Source: CAYONP01 sp964405335
GTDB lineage: Bacteria > Armatimonadota > UBA10988
Length of the DNA stretch: 64,000 nt
Assembly: GCA_964405335.1 (NCBI GenBank)
Contig: CAYONP010000013.1
Span: 16,088-80,087, forward strand
Reading direction: 5' to 3'
In this document: piece by piece, positions 14,252 to 22,143 of the stretch
Position numbering within the stretch: position 1 is the first letter of the stretch
How the letters are laid out: every line of letters begins with the position of its first letter
Position numbers and translations under genes: made by a program
Notes under the pieces: generated by a model
Told to the model about the DNA's origin: nothing
Seen by the model: the letters and a program-made list of their open reading frames with translations, nothing else
Databases searched by the model: none

Positions 14252-15467
14252 ACACCTCCTGCACCGCCGCGATGGCGGTCACCAGCCGGTCGATGTCGCT
14301 CGCCTGGTTGGTCAGGTAGAAACTCGCCCGCGCGCTCGACGGCACATCGAACAGGCTGTGCAGCGGCTGCGCGCAGTGATGCCCCGCGCGGATGCAGACC
14401 CCGTGAGCATCGAGCACCTGCGCCACGTCGTGCGGATGGCAGCCCTCGACGCTGAACGCCACCGGTCCGAGCCGACGGGTGCGCGGGCCGTAGACCGTCA
14501 CGCCGTCACAGGCGTCGAGCGCGGCGCAGGCCGCCTCGGTCAACTGCTGCGTGTGGTCGCGAACCGCGCCGAGGCCGATGCCGTCGAGATACTCACACGC
14601 CGCGCCGAGTCCGATCGCCTCGGCAATCGGCGGCGTGCCCGCCTCGAACCGGTGCGGCACGCTGTTCCAGGTCGAGTTGGTCCAATCGACCTCGAGGATC
14701 ATGTCGCCGCCGCCCTCGATCGGCTCCATCTCGGCCAGCCGCTCGGGCCGGCCAATCAGGCAACCGATGCCCGTCGGCCCGCACATCTTGTGCCCGCTGA
14801 AGGCGAGGAAATCGCACCCGAGCCCGGCGAAGTCGACCGGCATGTGGCCGACTGCCTGCGCCGCGTCGATCAGCACCGCCGCTCCGGCGGCATGAGCGCG
14901 GGCGATCAGCTCCTCGACCGGATTGATCGCGCCGAGGACGTTGGAGACCTGCGCCACCGAGACGATGCGGACCCGCCCGTCGAGCACGCGGTCGAGGCTG
15001 TCGAGGTCCCAGGTCAGGTCGTCGGGATGCAGCTCGATGAAGCGCAGCTCGGCACCGGTGCGGCGAGTGGCAATCTGCCACGAGACCAGGTTGGCGTGGT
15101 GCTCGGCGCGGCTGACCACAATCGCGTCACCCGGCTGCAACCGCGGCACGGCCCAGCCCTGGACGGCCAGATTGATGGCCGAGGTGGCGCCGCGGGCGAA
15201 GACGACACAGCGCTCGCTGGGCGCGCCGATGAACCGGGCGATGCGCTCGCGGGCGGCCTCGTAACGATCGGTCGCCTCCTGGCTGAGGGTGTGCAAGCCA
15301 CGGTGGACGTTGGCCCGGTAGTGCCGGTAGAAGTCGTCCATCGCTGCGAGGACCGGCTCGGGAGTGAGCGACGAAGCGGCGTTGTCGAGGTAGACGAGCG
15401 GCTGTCCATTGACCTCACGGGCGAGGATCGGGAAGTCGCGACGAACTCTGTCGAACGCATCCGGCAT
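14235..15467 (-). CDS. sufS: Cysteine desulfurase SufS
   Basis: A 410-residue pyridoxal-phosphate enzyme removing sulfur from cysteine for iron-sulfur assembly. PLP-binding K227 lies in LAFSGHKMCGPTGIG, the catalytic C365 in CIRAGHHCAQPLH, and the cofactor-stacking His in SRAEHHANLVSW. Length and motifs match group II desulfurases (SufS/CsdA). ATG start; an extended -10 promoter (TGTTATACT) lies about 55 bp upstream. It is followed by overlapping sufU. The pair is convergent with nadD/LCP. Confidence 0.96.
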   Translation of the reverse strand: MPDAFDRVRRDFPILAREVNGQPLVYLDNAASSLTPEPVLAAMDDFYRHYRANVHRGLHTLSQEATDRYEAARERIARFIGAPSERCVVFARGATSAINLAVQGWAVPRLQPGDAIVVSRAEHHANLVSWQIATRRTGAELRFIELHPDDLTWDLDSLDRVLDGRVRIVSVAQVSNVLGAINPVEELIARAHAAGAAVLIDAAQAVGHMPVDFAGLGCDFLAFSGHKMCGPTGIGCLIGRPERLAEMEPIEGGGDMILEVDWTNSTWNSVPHRFEAGTPPIAEAIGLGAACEYLDGIGLGAVRDHTQQLTEAACAALDACDGVTVYGPRTRRLGPVAFSVEGCHPHDVAQVLDAHGVCIRAGHHCAQPLHSLFDVPSSARASFYLTNQASDIDRLVTAIAAVQEVFGLVR

Positions 15468-15521
15468 GTGGCAGCCTGGTCAGCGGCGCGAACGGAAGCG
15501 AAGTCGGCGGCGCCTGGGGGT

Positions 15522-15530
15522 AGTATAACA
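15522..15530 (-). promoter_or_regulatory. Extended -10 promoter of sufS-sufU
   Basis: On the minus strand TGTTATACT gives an extended -10 (TG-N-TATACT). No good -35 is seen 17 bp upstream. A start near 15515 would leave a leader of about 48 bases before the ATG at 15467. Confidence 0.5.
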
Positions 15531-15550
15531 CTCGCCCGGCGGCATCCCCC

Positions 15551-15633
15551 GGGGTCAGGTCCCGAGATCAACCAGATCGTTACGATTTCGCCTCGGCATA
15601 GTAACAAGAAACGTGGAATCGAGACCTGACCCC
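15551..15633. repeat. Short inverted-repeat element (GGGGTCAGGTC ends)
   Basis: An 83-bp element with 15-bp terminal inverted repeats, GGGGTCAGGTCCCGA at 15551-15565 and TCGAGACCTGACCCC at 15619-15633 (14 of 15 match). It is less GC-rich than its surroundings. It has no coding capacity of its own and looks like a non-autonomous mobile element of the REP/IS200-related kind. It overlaps the 3' end of the DUF433 gene and supplies its last codons and stop. Confidence 0.65.
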
Positions 15634-15858
15634 TCGCCGACCGTCGACGTACCGCACTCTGGCCAGCTCCGCGGCGTACGCCAGCACCGCCGGGACGTGC
15701 TCCGGCACCAGCATGGGATAGCTACGCAGAATCTCGTCCGCCGTGAGACCTGCGGCCGGGTTGGCCAGCACCACCGAGGCCGTCACTCGCGTTCCCGCGC
15801 AACACGGCTCGCCGTGACACACCTCCGGCTGGACCGAAATCCACTCGCGCCAGTCCAT
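15580..15858 (-). CDS. DUF433 (VapB-like antitoxin) protein, 3' end altered by a repeat
   Basis: A 92-residue protein whose first 70 residues fit DUF433: VCHGEPCCAGTRVTASVVLANPAAGLTADEILRSYP, then VPAVLAYAAELARV. Such proteins are small helix-turn-helix antitoxins normally followed by a PIN-like (DUF5615) toxin. Here the last dozen or so residues (FHVSCYYAEAKS) are encoded by the 83-bp inverted-repeat element, and no toxin gene follows: only 112 bp separate the stop from the sufS start, most of it repeat or promoter. The ATG at 15858 has GGAG six bases upstream. Probably an orphaned remnant of a toxin-antitoxin pair. Confidence 0.75.
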   Translation of the reverse strand: MDWREWISVQPEVCHGEPCCAGTRVTASVVLANPAAGLTADEILRSYPMLVPEHVPAVLAYAAELARVRYVDGRRGVRSRFHVSCYYAEAKS

Positions 15859-15882
15859 CACTCGCTCCGGCCCAATGCTACC

Positions 15883-16830
15883 TCAATACCCCGCCGCGCG
15901 GTCGACCAGGTTCAGCAGCGGCTCGCCCGCAAGGTAGCGACGAAGCTGGGTGCAGAAGAGCTTCAGCCGATGCTCGTGCACGCGGTCGGACCAGCCGGCG
16001 TTGTGCGGCGTGATGATCACCTGCGACAGCGACCAGAGCGGGCTCTCGGCCGGCAGCGGCTCCTGCTCGAAGACGTCGAGCCCGGCGCCGGCCAGGCGGC
16101 CGTCACACAGGCGCTCGGTCAGTGCCGCCTCGTCGATGATCGCCCCGCGGGCGATGTTGAGCACCACCGCGTGCGGCGGCAGACGGTCAAGCGCCTCCGC
16201 GTCGAGCAGGTGGCGCGTGGCCGGCGTCAGTGCCGCGGCGACCAGCACCTGGTCGCACTCGGGCAACATGGCCAGCAGGCCGTCGCGCCCGTGGTAGAGC
16301 GCGTCGACGTGCTCGATGGCACCGCCCTCACGCCGCTTGTGGCCGAGCACTCTCATGCCGAAGCCGAGCTTGGCGATCTTCGCGGTGGCCCGGCCGATGC
16401 TGCCCAGCCCGACGATGCCGAGCGCGCGGTCGGTGATCTCGACAGGTGTCGGCAGCCGCTCCCAGCGCGACTCGACGCTTGCCCGCACGGCCACGCCGAT
16501 CTGCCGCCGCAGCGCCAGCAGCAGGCCGAGCGCGTGTTCGGCAATCGGCTGGCCATACACGCCCGCGCTGCTGGTCAGGAGCAGGTCCGGGTAGTCGCGG
16601 GTCCACTCGACGAACAGCTCCATGCCGGCCGAAGCCGAGTGGAGCCAGCGCAGCGACCTCGCCACCGGCAGGATCTCGGGCAGCCGCCCGCCGCCGAAGA
16701 TCACCTCACACTCAACCACCTCGTCGAGCAGCGTTTCGGCGCTCGGCCGGACGAAGGTCGCGCCGGGCGCGGCGGCGGCCAGGCGCGGGTCGGCCGGGTC
16801 GATGCCGTTGACGTTGATCACCACCTTCAT
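15883..16830 (-). CDS. D-2-hydroxyacid dehydrogenase family protein
   Basis: A 315-residue NAD(P)-dependent oxidoreductase of the D-isomer 2-hydroxyacid dehydrogenase family. The nucleotide-binding motif is GIVGLGSIGRATAK; the catalytic Arg lies in LNIARGAIID, the Glu in DVFEQEPLP, and the His in ITPHNAGWS. Length and order match the glyoxylate/hydroxypyruvate reductase branch, but substrate cannot be assigned. It lies 24 bp upstream of the DUF433 start on the same strand and is divergent from the GH5 gene. Confidence 0.92.
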   Translation of the reverse strand: MKVVINVNGIDPADPRLAAAAPGATFVRPSAETLLDEVVECEVIFGGGRLPEILPVARSLRWLHSASAGMELFVEWTRDYPDLLLTSSAGVYGQPIAEHALGLLLALRRQIGVAVRASVESRWERLPTPVEITDRALGIVGLGSIGRATAKIAKLGFGMRVLGHKRREGGAIEHVDALYHGRDGLLAMLPECDQVLVAAALTPATRHLLDAEALDRLPPHAVVLNIARGAIIDEAALTERLCDGRLAGAGLDVFEQEPLPAESPLWSLSQVIITPHNAGWSDRVHEHRLKLFCTQLRRYLAGEPLLNLVDRAAGY

Positions 16831-16895
16831 GCGCGGGTCGCCTCCGCCCGATAGGATTGCGCCGCCGCGTGGCGAAGTCAGCGGCGGAGCCAGAT

Positions 16896-18431
16896 ATGCC
16901 TGCGCTCGGATGGGTTGGACTGCTACTCATCGCCGCCGCGCCGCCGGACCGCGCGACGCTGCTCGAGGAGACCTTCGACGGCGACCGGTTACCGGCCGGC
17001 TGGAGCCGGCTCGGCGGCGGCGAGGTGAGCCTCGACGGCGGCGCATTGCGCGTCGCGCAGACCGACCGGGCGATGACCGTGGCCGCGTACGAGTTGCCGG
17101 CCGAGCAGGTCGCCGGTCGGCGCCTGGCCTGGCGGGTGCGCGTCCGCGCCGACGGCGTGACCGAGCCGGCCGAGACCTGGAACGGTGTGAAGGTGATGAT
17201 GGTCATCGCCCGTGGCGAGGCGCTGAACCACCCTGCCCCACGGGCGCGGTTCGGCAGCCACGACTGGCTCTGGTACGAGTACCTGACCCGCGTGCCCGCC
17301 GACGCGACGCGGGTGACGCTCTACCTCGGCCTGCAGGACTCGAGCGGCGCGGTCTGGTTCGATGACCTGACGGTGGCCACCGGCCGGCCGCCGTGGGCCG
17401 AGCCGGAGGGGTTTGAGCGGCCGGAGGTGCCGTTCCGCGGCCACTCGCTGCCGCGCGGTCGGGGGTTCATGGTCGGCCCGCGGTTCCGCGAGAGCGACTG
17501 GCGCGACCTGGGCGAGGAGTGGAACGTCAACCTGGTCCGCTGGCAGATGAACTGGTCGCCGATGACCGAGGCCGAGGAGTGGGCCGCCGACATCGAGCGG
17601 TATGACGCCTGGCTCGCGGAGCAACTGGCCGAGACCGACCAGGCGCTGGCCGCGGCGGAGCGTTACGGCATCCTGGTGCTGGTCGACCTGCACACCCCGC
17701 CGGGCGGCCGCCGCGAGGGCGGCCACTGCCGGCTGTTCGACGAGGCGCGCTACCAGGAGCACTTCCTGCGCATCTGGGAGACCATCGCCCGGCGCTACGC
17801 CGGCCGCGACATCATCTGGGCCTACGACCTGGTCAACGAGCCGGTGCAGACGACGCTGCAGCCCGGCCTCGACGACTGGCACGCTCTGGCGACCAAGGCG
17901 GTCGATGTGATTCGGGCGATCGACCCGGGCAAGCCGATCGTGGTCGAGCCGGGGCCGTGGGGCGGACCGGACGGGTTCGACTCGTTCGCGCCGCTGGCCC
18001 GGCCCGACATCATCTACAGTTGTCACATGTACCAGCCGCACCATTTCACGCATCAGACCATCCACGGTCTGCCGGGCGGGCTGGTCTATCCGGGCGAGGT
18101 CGGCGGTGCCTACTGGGACAAAGAGCGCCTGCGCGAGGCGCTGCGGCCGGCCATCGAGTTCAGCCGCGACTTCGGCGTGGCGATGTACATCGGCGAGTTC
18201 TCGGCGGTCCGCTGGGCGCCCGACAACTCGGCCTACCGCTACCTACGCGACCTGATCGAGATCTTCGAGGAGCAGGGCTGGGACTGGGCCTACCACGCGT
18301 TCCGCGAGTTCCACGGCTGGAGCGCCGAGCACTCGACCGTGCAGGACGAGCTGCAGCCGCCCGACGAACCGACCGAACGCGAGCAGTTGCTCCGGTCGTG
18401 GTTCGCGCGGAACGTCAAGATCGAGCGGTAG
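16896..18431 (+). CDS. Secreted glycoside hydrolase family 5 (cellulase-type) with N-terminal beta-sandwich
   Basis: A 511-residue protein with a short signal peptide (MPALGWVGLLLIAAAPP). Residues 23-165 look like a carbohydrate-binding or concanavalin-type jelly roll (ETFDGDRLPAGWSRLGGGEVS, SSGAVWFDDLTV). Residues 180-500 form a GH5 TIM barrel: proton donor E315 in YDLVNEPV, nucleophile E434 in YIGEFSAVRW, plus HTPPGG and SCHMYQPHHFTHQ. It would hydrolyse beta-glucan or mannan-type polysaccharide outside the cell. The ATG at 16896 has GGAG upstream; the TTG at 16857 is less likely because it would precede the signal peptide. It is followed by a DUF971 gene. Confidence 0.9.
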   Translation: MPALGWVGLLLIAAAPPDRATLLEETFDGDRLPAGWSRLGGGEVSLDGGALRVAQTDRAMTVAAYELPAEQVAGRRLAWRVRVRADGVTEPAETWNGVKVMMVIARGEALNHPAPRARFGSHDWLWYEYLTRVPADATRVTLYLGLQDSSGAVWFDDLTVATGRPPWAEPEGFERPEVPFRGHSLPRGRGFMVGPRFRESDWRDLGEEWNVNLVRWQMNWSPMTEAEEWAADIERYDAWLAEQLAETDQALAAAERYGILVLVDLHTPPGGRREGGHCRLFDEARYQEHFLRIWETIARRYAGRDIIWAYDLVNEPVQTTLQPGLDDWHALATKAVDVIRAIDPGKPIVVEPGPWGGPDGFDSFAPLARPDIIYSCHMYQPHHFTHQTIHGLPGGLVYPGEVGGAYWDKERLREALRPAIEFSRDFGVAMYIGEFSAVRWAPDNSAYRYLRDLIEIFEEQGWDWAYHAFREFHGWSAEHSTVQDELQPPDEPTEREQLLRSWFARNVKIER

Positions 18432-18460
18432 GGCGCGGCCGCCGAAGGCGCCGATGGGAG

Positions 18461-18784
18461 ATGCTCGTGTCCGCACCACCGCGCGACGTGAAGCTGTCCA
18501 AGTCGGAGGGACTGACCATCGTCTGGGCCGACGGCGGCACGTCGTTCTACCCCATCGACTACCTGCGCCGCATGAGTCCGTCGGCCGACAACCGTCACCT
18601 GCGCGAGCAGCTTGAGGAGAACCCGCTCATGGTCCTCCCCAAGGACGTCACGGCCGGACCGGTGAGCGCGACCGATGCGCAGCTCATGGGCGCCTATGCC
18701 ATCAAGCTCAGCTTCTCCGATGGGCATGACACGGGCATCTACTCGTGGGACTACCTGCGCGAAATTGACCCGGACCGGCCGTGA
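18461..18784 (+). CDS. DUF971 domain protein
   Basis: A 107-residue protein matching DUF971 (the gamma-butyrobetaine-hydroxylase-like N-terminal fold): LSKSEGLTIVWADGGTSFYP, YLRRMSPSA, then AYAIKLSFSDGHDTGIYSWDYLREID. In other bacteria the domain occurs alone or fused to Mrp/ApbC-type iron-sulfur carriers, so an accessory role in Fe-S metabolism is possible. The GGGAG at 18456-18460 touches the ATG; a GTG at 18467 is better spaced (6 bp) and may be the true start, removing two residues. Confidence 0.85.
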   Translation: MLVSAPPRDVKLSKSEGLTIVWADGGTSFYPIDYLRRMSPSADNRHLREQLEENPLMVLPKDVTAGPVSATDAQLMGAYAIKLSFSDGHDTGIYSWDYLREIDPDRP

Positions 18785-18794
18785 CCAGCCGGTG

Positions 18795-18803
18795 TGCTAT
18801 CAT
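18795..18803 (+). promoter_or_regulatory. Possible extended -10 promoter before the aminotransferase gene
   Basis: TGCTATCAT fits an extended -10 (TG-N-TATCAT). No matching -35 lies 17 bp upstream. Transcription near 18810 would leave a very short leader, just covering the GGGGAG ribosome-binding site. Confidence 0.35.
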
Positions 18804-18824
18804 GCCGGGCTCCGGGGAGAGGCC

Positions 18825-20000
18825 GTGACCGTGCCGCCGTCGCACCGCCTGCAGGCGCTGCCGCCCTATCTGTTCGCCGACCTGCGCCGCAAGCTCGCCG
18901 CTCTGCGCGAGGCCGGGCGCGACCCGATCACGCTGGGCATCGGCGACCCGGACATGCCGACGCCCGACCCGATTGTCGACGAGCTGGTTCGCGCGGTCAC
19001 CGATCCGGCCGACACCGACCGCCACCGCTACGGCTGCGACCGGCCGTATGAGGCGCTGGTCGACTCGTTCGTCGACTTCTACCGCCGCTGGTACGGCGTC
19101 GAACTCGCCCGTGAGCAGGTTGCCGTGACCATGGGCAGCAAGGACGCCATGGTCAAGTTCTGCCTCGGCACGCTGAACCCGGGCGACCTGGCCATCGCCC
19201 ACGAGCCGGGTTACCCGACCTACCACATCGGCCACGTCTTCGCCGGCGCCGAGACTCACTACCTGCCGCTGGTCGAGGCCAACCGCTATCAGATCGACTA
19301 CGCCGCCATCCCGCCCGCGGTGGCCGAGCGGGCCAAGCTGCTCTGGCTCTCGTACCCGCACAACCCGACCACCGCGACGGTCGAGCTGTCCGTGTATGAG
19401 CAGGCGGTCGAGTGGTGCCGTGCCCACCAGGTGCTGCTCTGCAGCGACGCGGCCTATGCCGTCAACGGCTATGACGGCTACCGCGCGCCGAGCGCCATGC
19501 AGGTGCCCGGGGCCGACGACAGCGCGGTGGAGTTCTTCAGCCTCAGCAAGGCGTTTTGGATGACCGGCTGGCGGATCGGCGCGCTGGTCGGCCACGCTGG
19601 CGCGGTCGAGGCGCTGCGGCTGGTCAAGAACAACGTCGACAACGGGCAATTGCGGCCGATTCAGCGCGCCGCGGCATGGGCCTTGGATTACGCCGAGGAG
19701 GTCATCCCGCCGCTCAACGAGATCTACCGTCGGCGCCGCGACCGGCTCGTCGGCGCGTTGAACTCGCTCGGCTGGAAGCTGACCCCGCCGCGCGGCACGC
19801 TCTACCTCTGGGTGCCGGTGCCAGATGGCTTCGGCGGCGACTCGATTCGCTTCGCGACGCACCTGCTCGAGACCGCGGCGGTGATGGTCACGCCGGGCGT
19901 CGGGTTCGGGCCGAGCGGCGAGGGCTACTTCCGGATCTCGCTGACCTACCCAGACGCGGTGATCGACGAGGCGACAGCGCGGCTGGCGGCGGCACTTTAA
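18825..20000 (+). CDS. Class I aminotransferase, LL-diaminopimelate aminotransferase type
   Basis: A 391-residue fold-type I PLP enzyme. PLP-binding Lys sits in FFSLSKAFWMTGWRIG; other family features are LGIGDPDMPTPDP, YGCDRPYEALVDSFVDFY, SYPHNPTTATVE and the C-terminal arginine motif GYFRISLT. The pattern is closest to DapL-type LL-diaminopimelate aminotransferases, which convert tetrahydrodipicolinate to LL-DAP for lysine and peptidoglycan synthesis in Planctomycetes, Chlamydiae and others. A general aspartate-type aminotransferase is the alternative. The GTG at 18825 is chosen because GGGGAG lies five bases upstream; a second GTG is at 18831. Confidence 0.85.
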   Translation: MTVPPSHRLQALPPYLFADLRRKLAALREAGRDPITLGIGDPDMPTPDPIVDELVRAVTDPADTDRHRYGCDRPYEALVDSFVDFYRRWYGVELAREQVAVTMGSKDAMVKFCLGTLNPGDLAIAHEPGYPTYHIGHVFAGAETHYLPLVEANRYQIDYAAIPPAVAERAKLLWLSYPHNPTTATVELSVYEQAVEWCRAHQVLLCSDAAYAVNGYDGYRAPSAMQVPGADDSAVEFFSLSKAFWMTGWRIGALVGHAGAVEALRLVKNNVDNGQLRPIQRAAAWALDYAEEVIPPLNEIYRRRRDRLVGALNSLGWKLTPPRGTLYLWVPVPDGFGGDSIRFATHLLETAAVMVTPGVGFGPSGEGYFRISLTYPDAVIDEATARLAAAL

Positions 20001-20070
20001 GGGATGCGAAAACGAACCGAAAAGGAGATCACACCCAGGCGCGGAGTCGGCGTCGGCGCCGGAGTCGAGC

Positions 20071-20514
20071 ATGAACCGGCAGGCATGGCAGGTCGCACCG
20101 CCGCCCTGGCTCGGGTCGTCGGACCTCTCGGAGGAGAGCCGCACCCGGCGCGCGGAGGAGCTCGCCCAGCGCGAACGCCAGCGGCAGGAGCGGGTCGAGG
20201 CGCACATCAAGCGCTCGAAAACTCGCCGCGCGATCGATGTCCTGTTCCTCACCCTCTACGGCGGCGTGGGCATGAGCCTGCTGCTCACCATCATGGGCGT
20301 GACTGAGCTGATGAGCGACTTCGGCTTTGTCCCATTCCTGTGCAAGTACCCGGCGGCGCTGCTGTATCGGCCCGACAACCCCGCCTGGCAGCTCGGCACG
20401 CATCTGGTGCCCAAGCTCGACCTGTTCGCGCTCTGCCTCTACGGCGCCGTGCACTCGTTCCTGATCGGCCTACACCGGGCGGTCACCTACCAGCGCGTGT
20501 TCATGCCGCAATGA
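20071..20514 (+). CDS. Small membrane protein of unknown function
   Basis: A 147-residue protein with a charged, probably coiled-coil N-terminus (EESRTRRAEELAQRERQRQE, about residues 21-50) followed by two likely membrane helices (about 54-80, IDVLFLTLYGGVGMSLLLTI, and 116-136, LFALCLYGAVHSFLIGL). No family recognised. GGAG lies seven bases before the ATG. Its stop overlaps the ATG of rfaE2 (ATGA), so it belongs to the heptose operon and may assist envelope assembly. Confidence 0.75.
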   Translation: MNRQAWQVAPPPWLGSSDLSEESRTRRAEELAQRERQRQERVEAHIKRSKTRRAIDVLFLTLYGGVGMSLLLTIMGVTELMSDFGFVPFLCKYPAALLYRPDNPAWQLGTHLVPKLDLFALCLYGAVHSFLIGLHRAVTYQRVFMPQ

Positions 20515-20984
20515 TCCTCGAGCGCGCCGCACTGGTGCCCATCGTCCGCGACCGACAGGCGGCCGGCGAGGTCGGCGTGTTCACCAACGGCGTGTTCGAC
20601 CTGGTCCACGTCGGCCACCTGCGCAGCCTCACCGCCGCGCGCGCCCTGGGCGACTTCCTGATTATCGCGGTCAACTGCGACGCCAGCGCCCGCCGGCTGG
20701 CCAAGGGCCCGGGCCGGCCGATCGTCCCCGAACTCGAGCGAGCCGAGTTGCTCGACGGCTTCGCCTGCGTCGATTACGTCTTCCTGTTCGACGAGCCGAC
20801 CGCCCGTGAATCGGTCGCGGCCCTGCAGCCGGCGGTCTACGTCAAGGGCGACGAGTTTGCCCACCGGCCGCTGCCCGAGCGCGAAGCCGTCGAGAGCTAC
20901 GGCGGCCGCGTGGCCCTGCTGCCGAAGGTCGAGGGCATCTCGACCAGCGAGCTGGTGCGCCGCATCCGCGCCGCCGAACCGTGA
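20511..20984 (+). CDS. rfaE2: D-glycero-beta-D-manno-heptose 1-phosphate adenylyltransferase (HldE C-domain type)
   Basis: A 157-residue cytidylyltransferase-fold enzyme that activates heptose 1-phosphate to ADP-heptose for LPS inner core. Motifs: FTNGVFDLVHVGHLRSL with the HxGH active site, VNCDASARRLAKGPGRP, YVKGDEF, and GISTSELVRRIR. In enterobacteria this domain is fused to the heptose kinase as HldE; here it stands alone, and the kinase half is 24 kb away at 44660-45646 on the other strand. It overlaps the previous gene by 4 bp and the next by 4 bp. Confidence 0.93.
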   Translation: MILERAALVPIVRDRQAAGEVGVFTNGVFDLVHVGHLRSLTAARALGDFLIIAVNCDASARRLAKGPGRPIVPELERAELLDGFACVDYVFLFDEPTARESVAALQPAVYVKGDEFAHRPLPEREAVESYGGRVALLPKVEGISTSELVRRIRAAEP

Positions 20985-21640
20985 GCCGCGGCCCCCTGCG
21001 TCGGGCCTGGAAGCGGCTCCGCGAGGGCCTGCTCGACCGACTCGACCTGCTCTATACACGACGCTTCTATGCCAAGTCCGAAGGCCACAAGGGCAGCAGT
21101 GAGGCGATCGTGGCCGCCACGCTGACCGAGCGCTTCGCGCCACGCCGGGTGATCGACCTAGGCTGCGGCAGCGGTACCTTCCTGCTCGGCTTCAGCCGCC
21201 TCGGCGTCGACGTCTTCGGCCTCGAACGCGCCCGCGCCGGGCTGGGAATCTGCGCCGAGCGAGGCGTGCCGGCGCAGGCGTTCGATCTTCGGTTCGATGA
21301 GCCGCCGGCAGCGGCCGTGGGCGACCTGGCGCTCTGTTTCGAGGTCGCCGAGCATGTCGGCGCTGAGTTTGCCGAGCGGCTGGTCGAGCTCTGCTGCGGC
21401 CTGGCGCCGGTGGTGGTGTTCACCGCCGCGCCGCCGGGCCAGGGCGGCGTGCATCACGTCAACGAGCAGCCGCCGGCATACTGGATTGGTCGATTCGCCG
21501 CGCGCGGTTATCATCTCGACGCCGTGGCGACCGAGTCGGTCCGTGCCGCCTGGGCCGCCGGCGGGGTGGTCGAGTGGCTGGTCGCCAACCTCCTGATCTT
21601 CGTCCGCGAGCCATCTTCCTCGACCGCGACGGCGTGCTGA
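20981..21640 (+). CDS. Class I SAM-dependent methyltransferase
   Basis: A 219-residue protein with the SAM-binding motif I VIDLGCGSGTFLLGF, a motif II acidic region (DVFGLERARAG), and LCFEVAEHVGAEFAERLVEL typical of Methyltransf_11/23 enzymes. A basic N-terminus precedes it. The acceptor may be a saccharide or lipid, given heptose genes on both sides; this is inference. It starts at a GTG overlapping the rfaE2 stop, and its last 67 bp are shared with gmhB in another frame, an unusually long overlap that may mean the C-terminal tail (REPSSSTATAC) is a late extension. Confidence 0.85.
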   Translation: MSRGPLRRAWKRLREGLLDRLDLLYTRRFYAKSEGHKGSSEAIVAATLTERFAPRRVIDLGCGSGTFLLGFSRLGVDVFGLERARAGLGICAERGVPAQAFDLRFDEPPAAAVGDLALCFEVAEHVGAEFAERLVELCCGLAPVVVFTAAPPGQGGVHHVNEQPPAYWIGRFAARGYHLDAVATESVRAAWAAGGVVEWLVANLLIFVREPSSSTATAC

Positions 21641-22143
21641 ACGTCGAGCGGTTCGATTACGTCACCACGCCCGACGAGCTGGTGCCGATGCCCGGCGCCG
21701 CCGCCGCCGTGGCGCGACTCAACGCCGCCGGGTTGCCCGTGGTGGTGGTCACCAATCAGGGCGGCATCGCCCGCGGGCTCTACACCGAAGCCGACCTGGC
21801 CGCCATCCACGCCAAGCTCTATGACCACCTGGCCGACGGCGGCGCGCGGCTCGACGACTTGATCTGGTGTCCCGCGATCGACGACGCCGACCCGTGGCGC
21901 AAGCCACGGCCCGGCATGTTGCGCGAGGCGGCCCGCCGGCTGGGCCTCGCGCCTGCTCAGGCGGTCATGATCGGCGATTCGCTGCGCGATGTGGAGGCCG
22001 CCCGACGCTGCGGCGCCCGCGCGGTGCTGGTCCGCACGGGCAAGGGCCGGCGCGACGAGCCGCTGTTGGCCGAGCAGTGGTACACCGTTGATCACATCGC
22101 CGACGACCTCGCCGCGGCGGTCGACTGGATCCTCGGCCGATGA
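21574..22143 (+). CDS. gmhB: D-glycero-D-manno-heptose 1,7-bisphosphate phosphatase-like (HAD family)
   Basis: A 189-residue HAD phosphatase. Motif I is IFLDRDGVLNVE, motif II VVVTNQGGIARG, motif III KPRPGML, motif IV MIGDSLRDVEAARRCG. It removes a phosphate in ADP-heptose synthesis. Typical GmhB enzymes have a zinc loop with three Cys and a His before KP; here that loop is short (WCPAIDDADPWRKP), so zinc is probably absent. The only workable start is GTG at 21574, inside the methyltransferase gene. The stop overlaps the next ATG. Confidence 0.9.
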   Translation: MAGRQPPDLRPRAIFLDRDGVLNVERFDYVTTPDELVPMPGAAAAVARLNAAGLPVVVVTNQGGIARGLYTEADLAAIHAKLYDHLADGGARLDDLIWCPAIDDADPWRKPRPGMLREAARRLGLAPAQAVMIGDSLRDVEAARRCGARAVLVRTGKGRRDEPLLAEQWYTVDHIADDLAAAVDWILGR

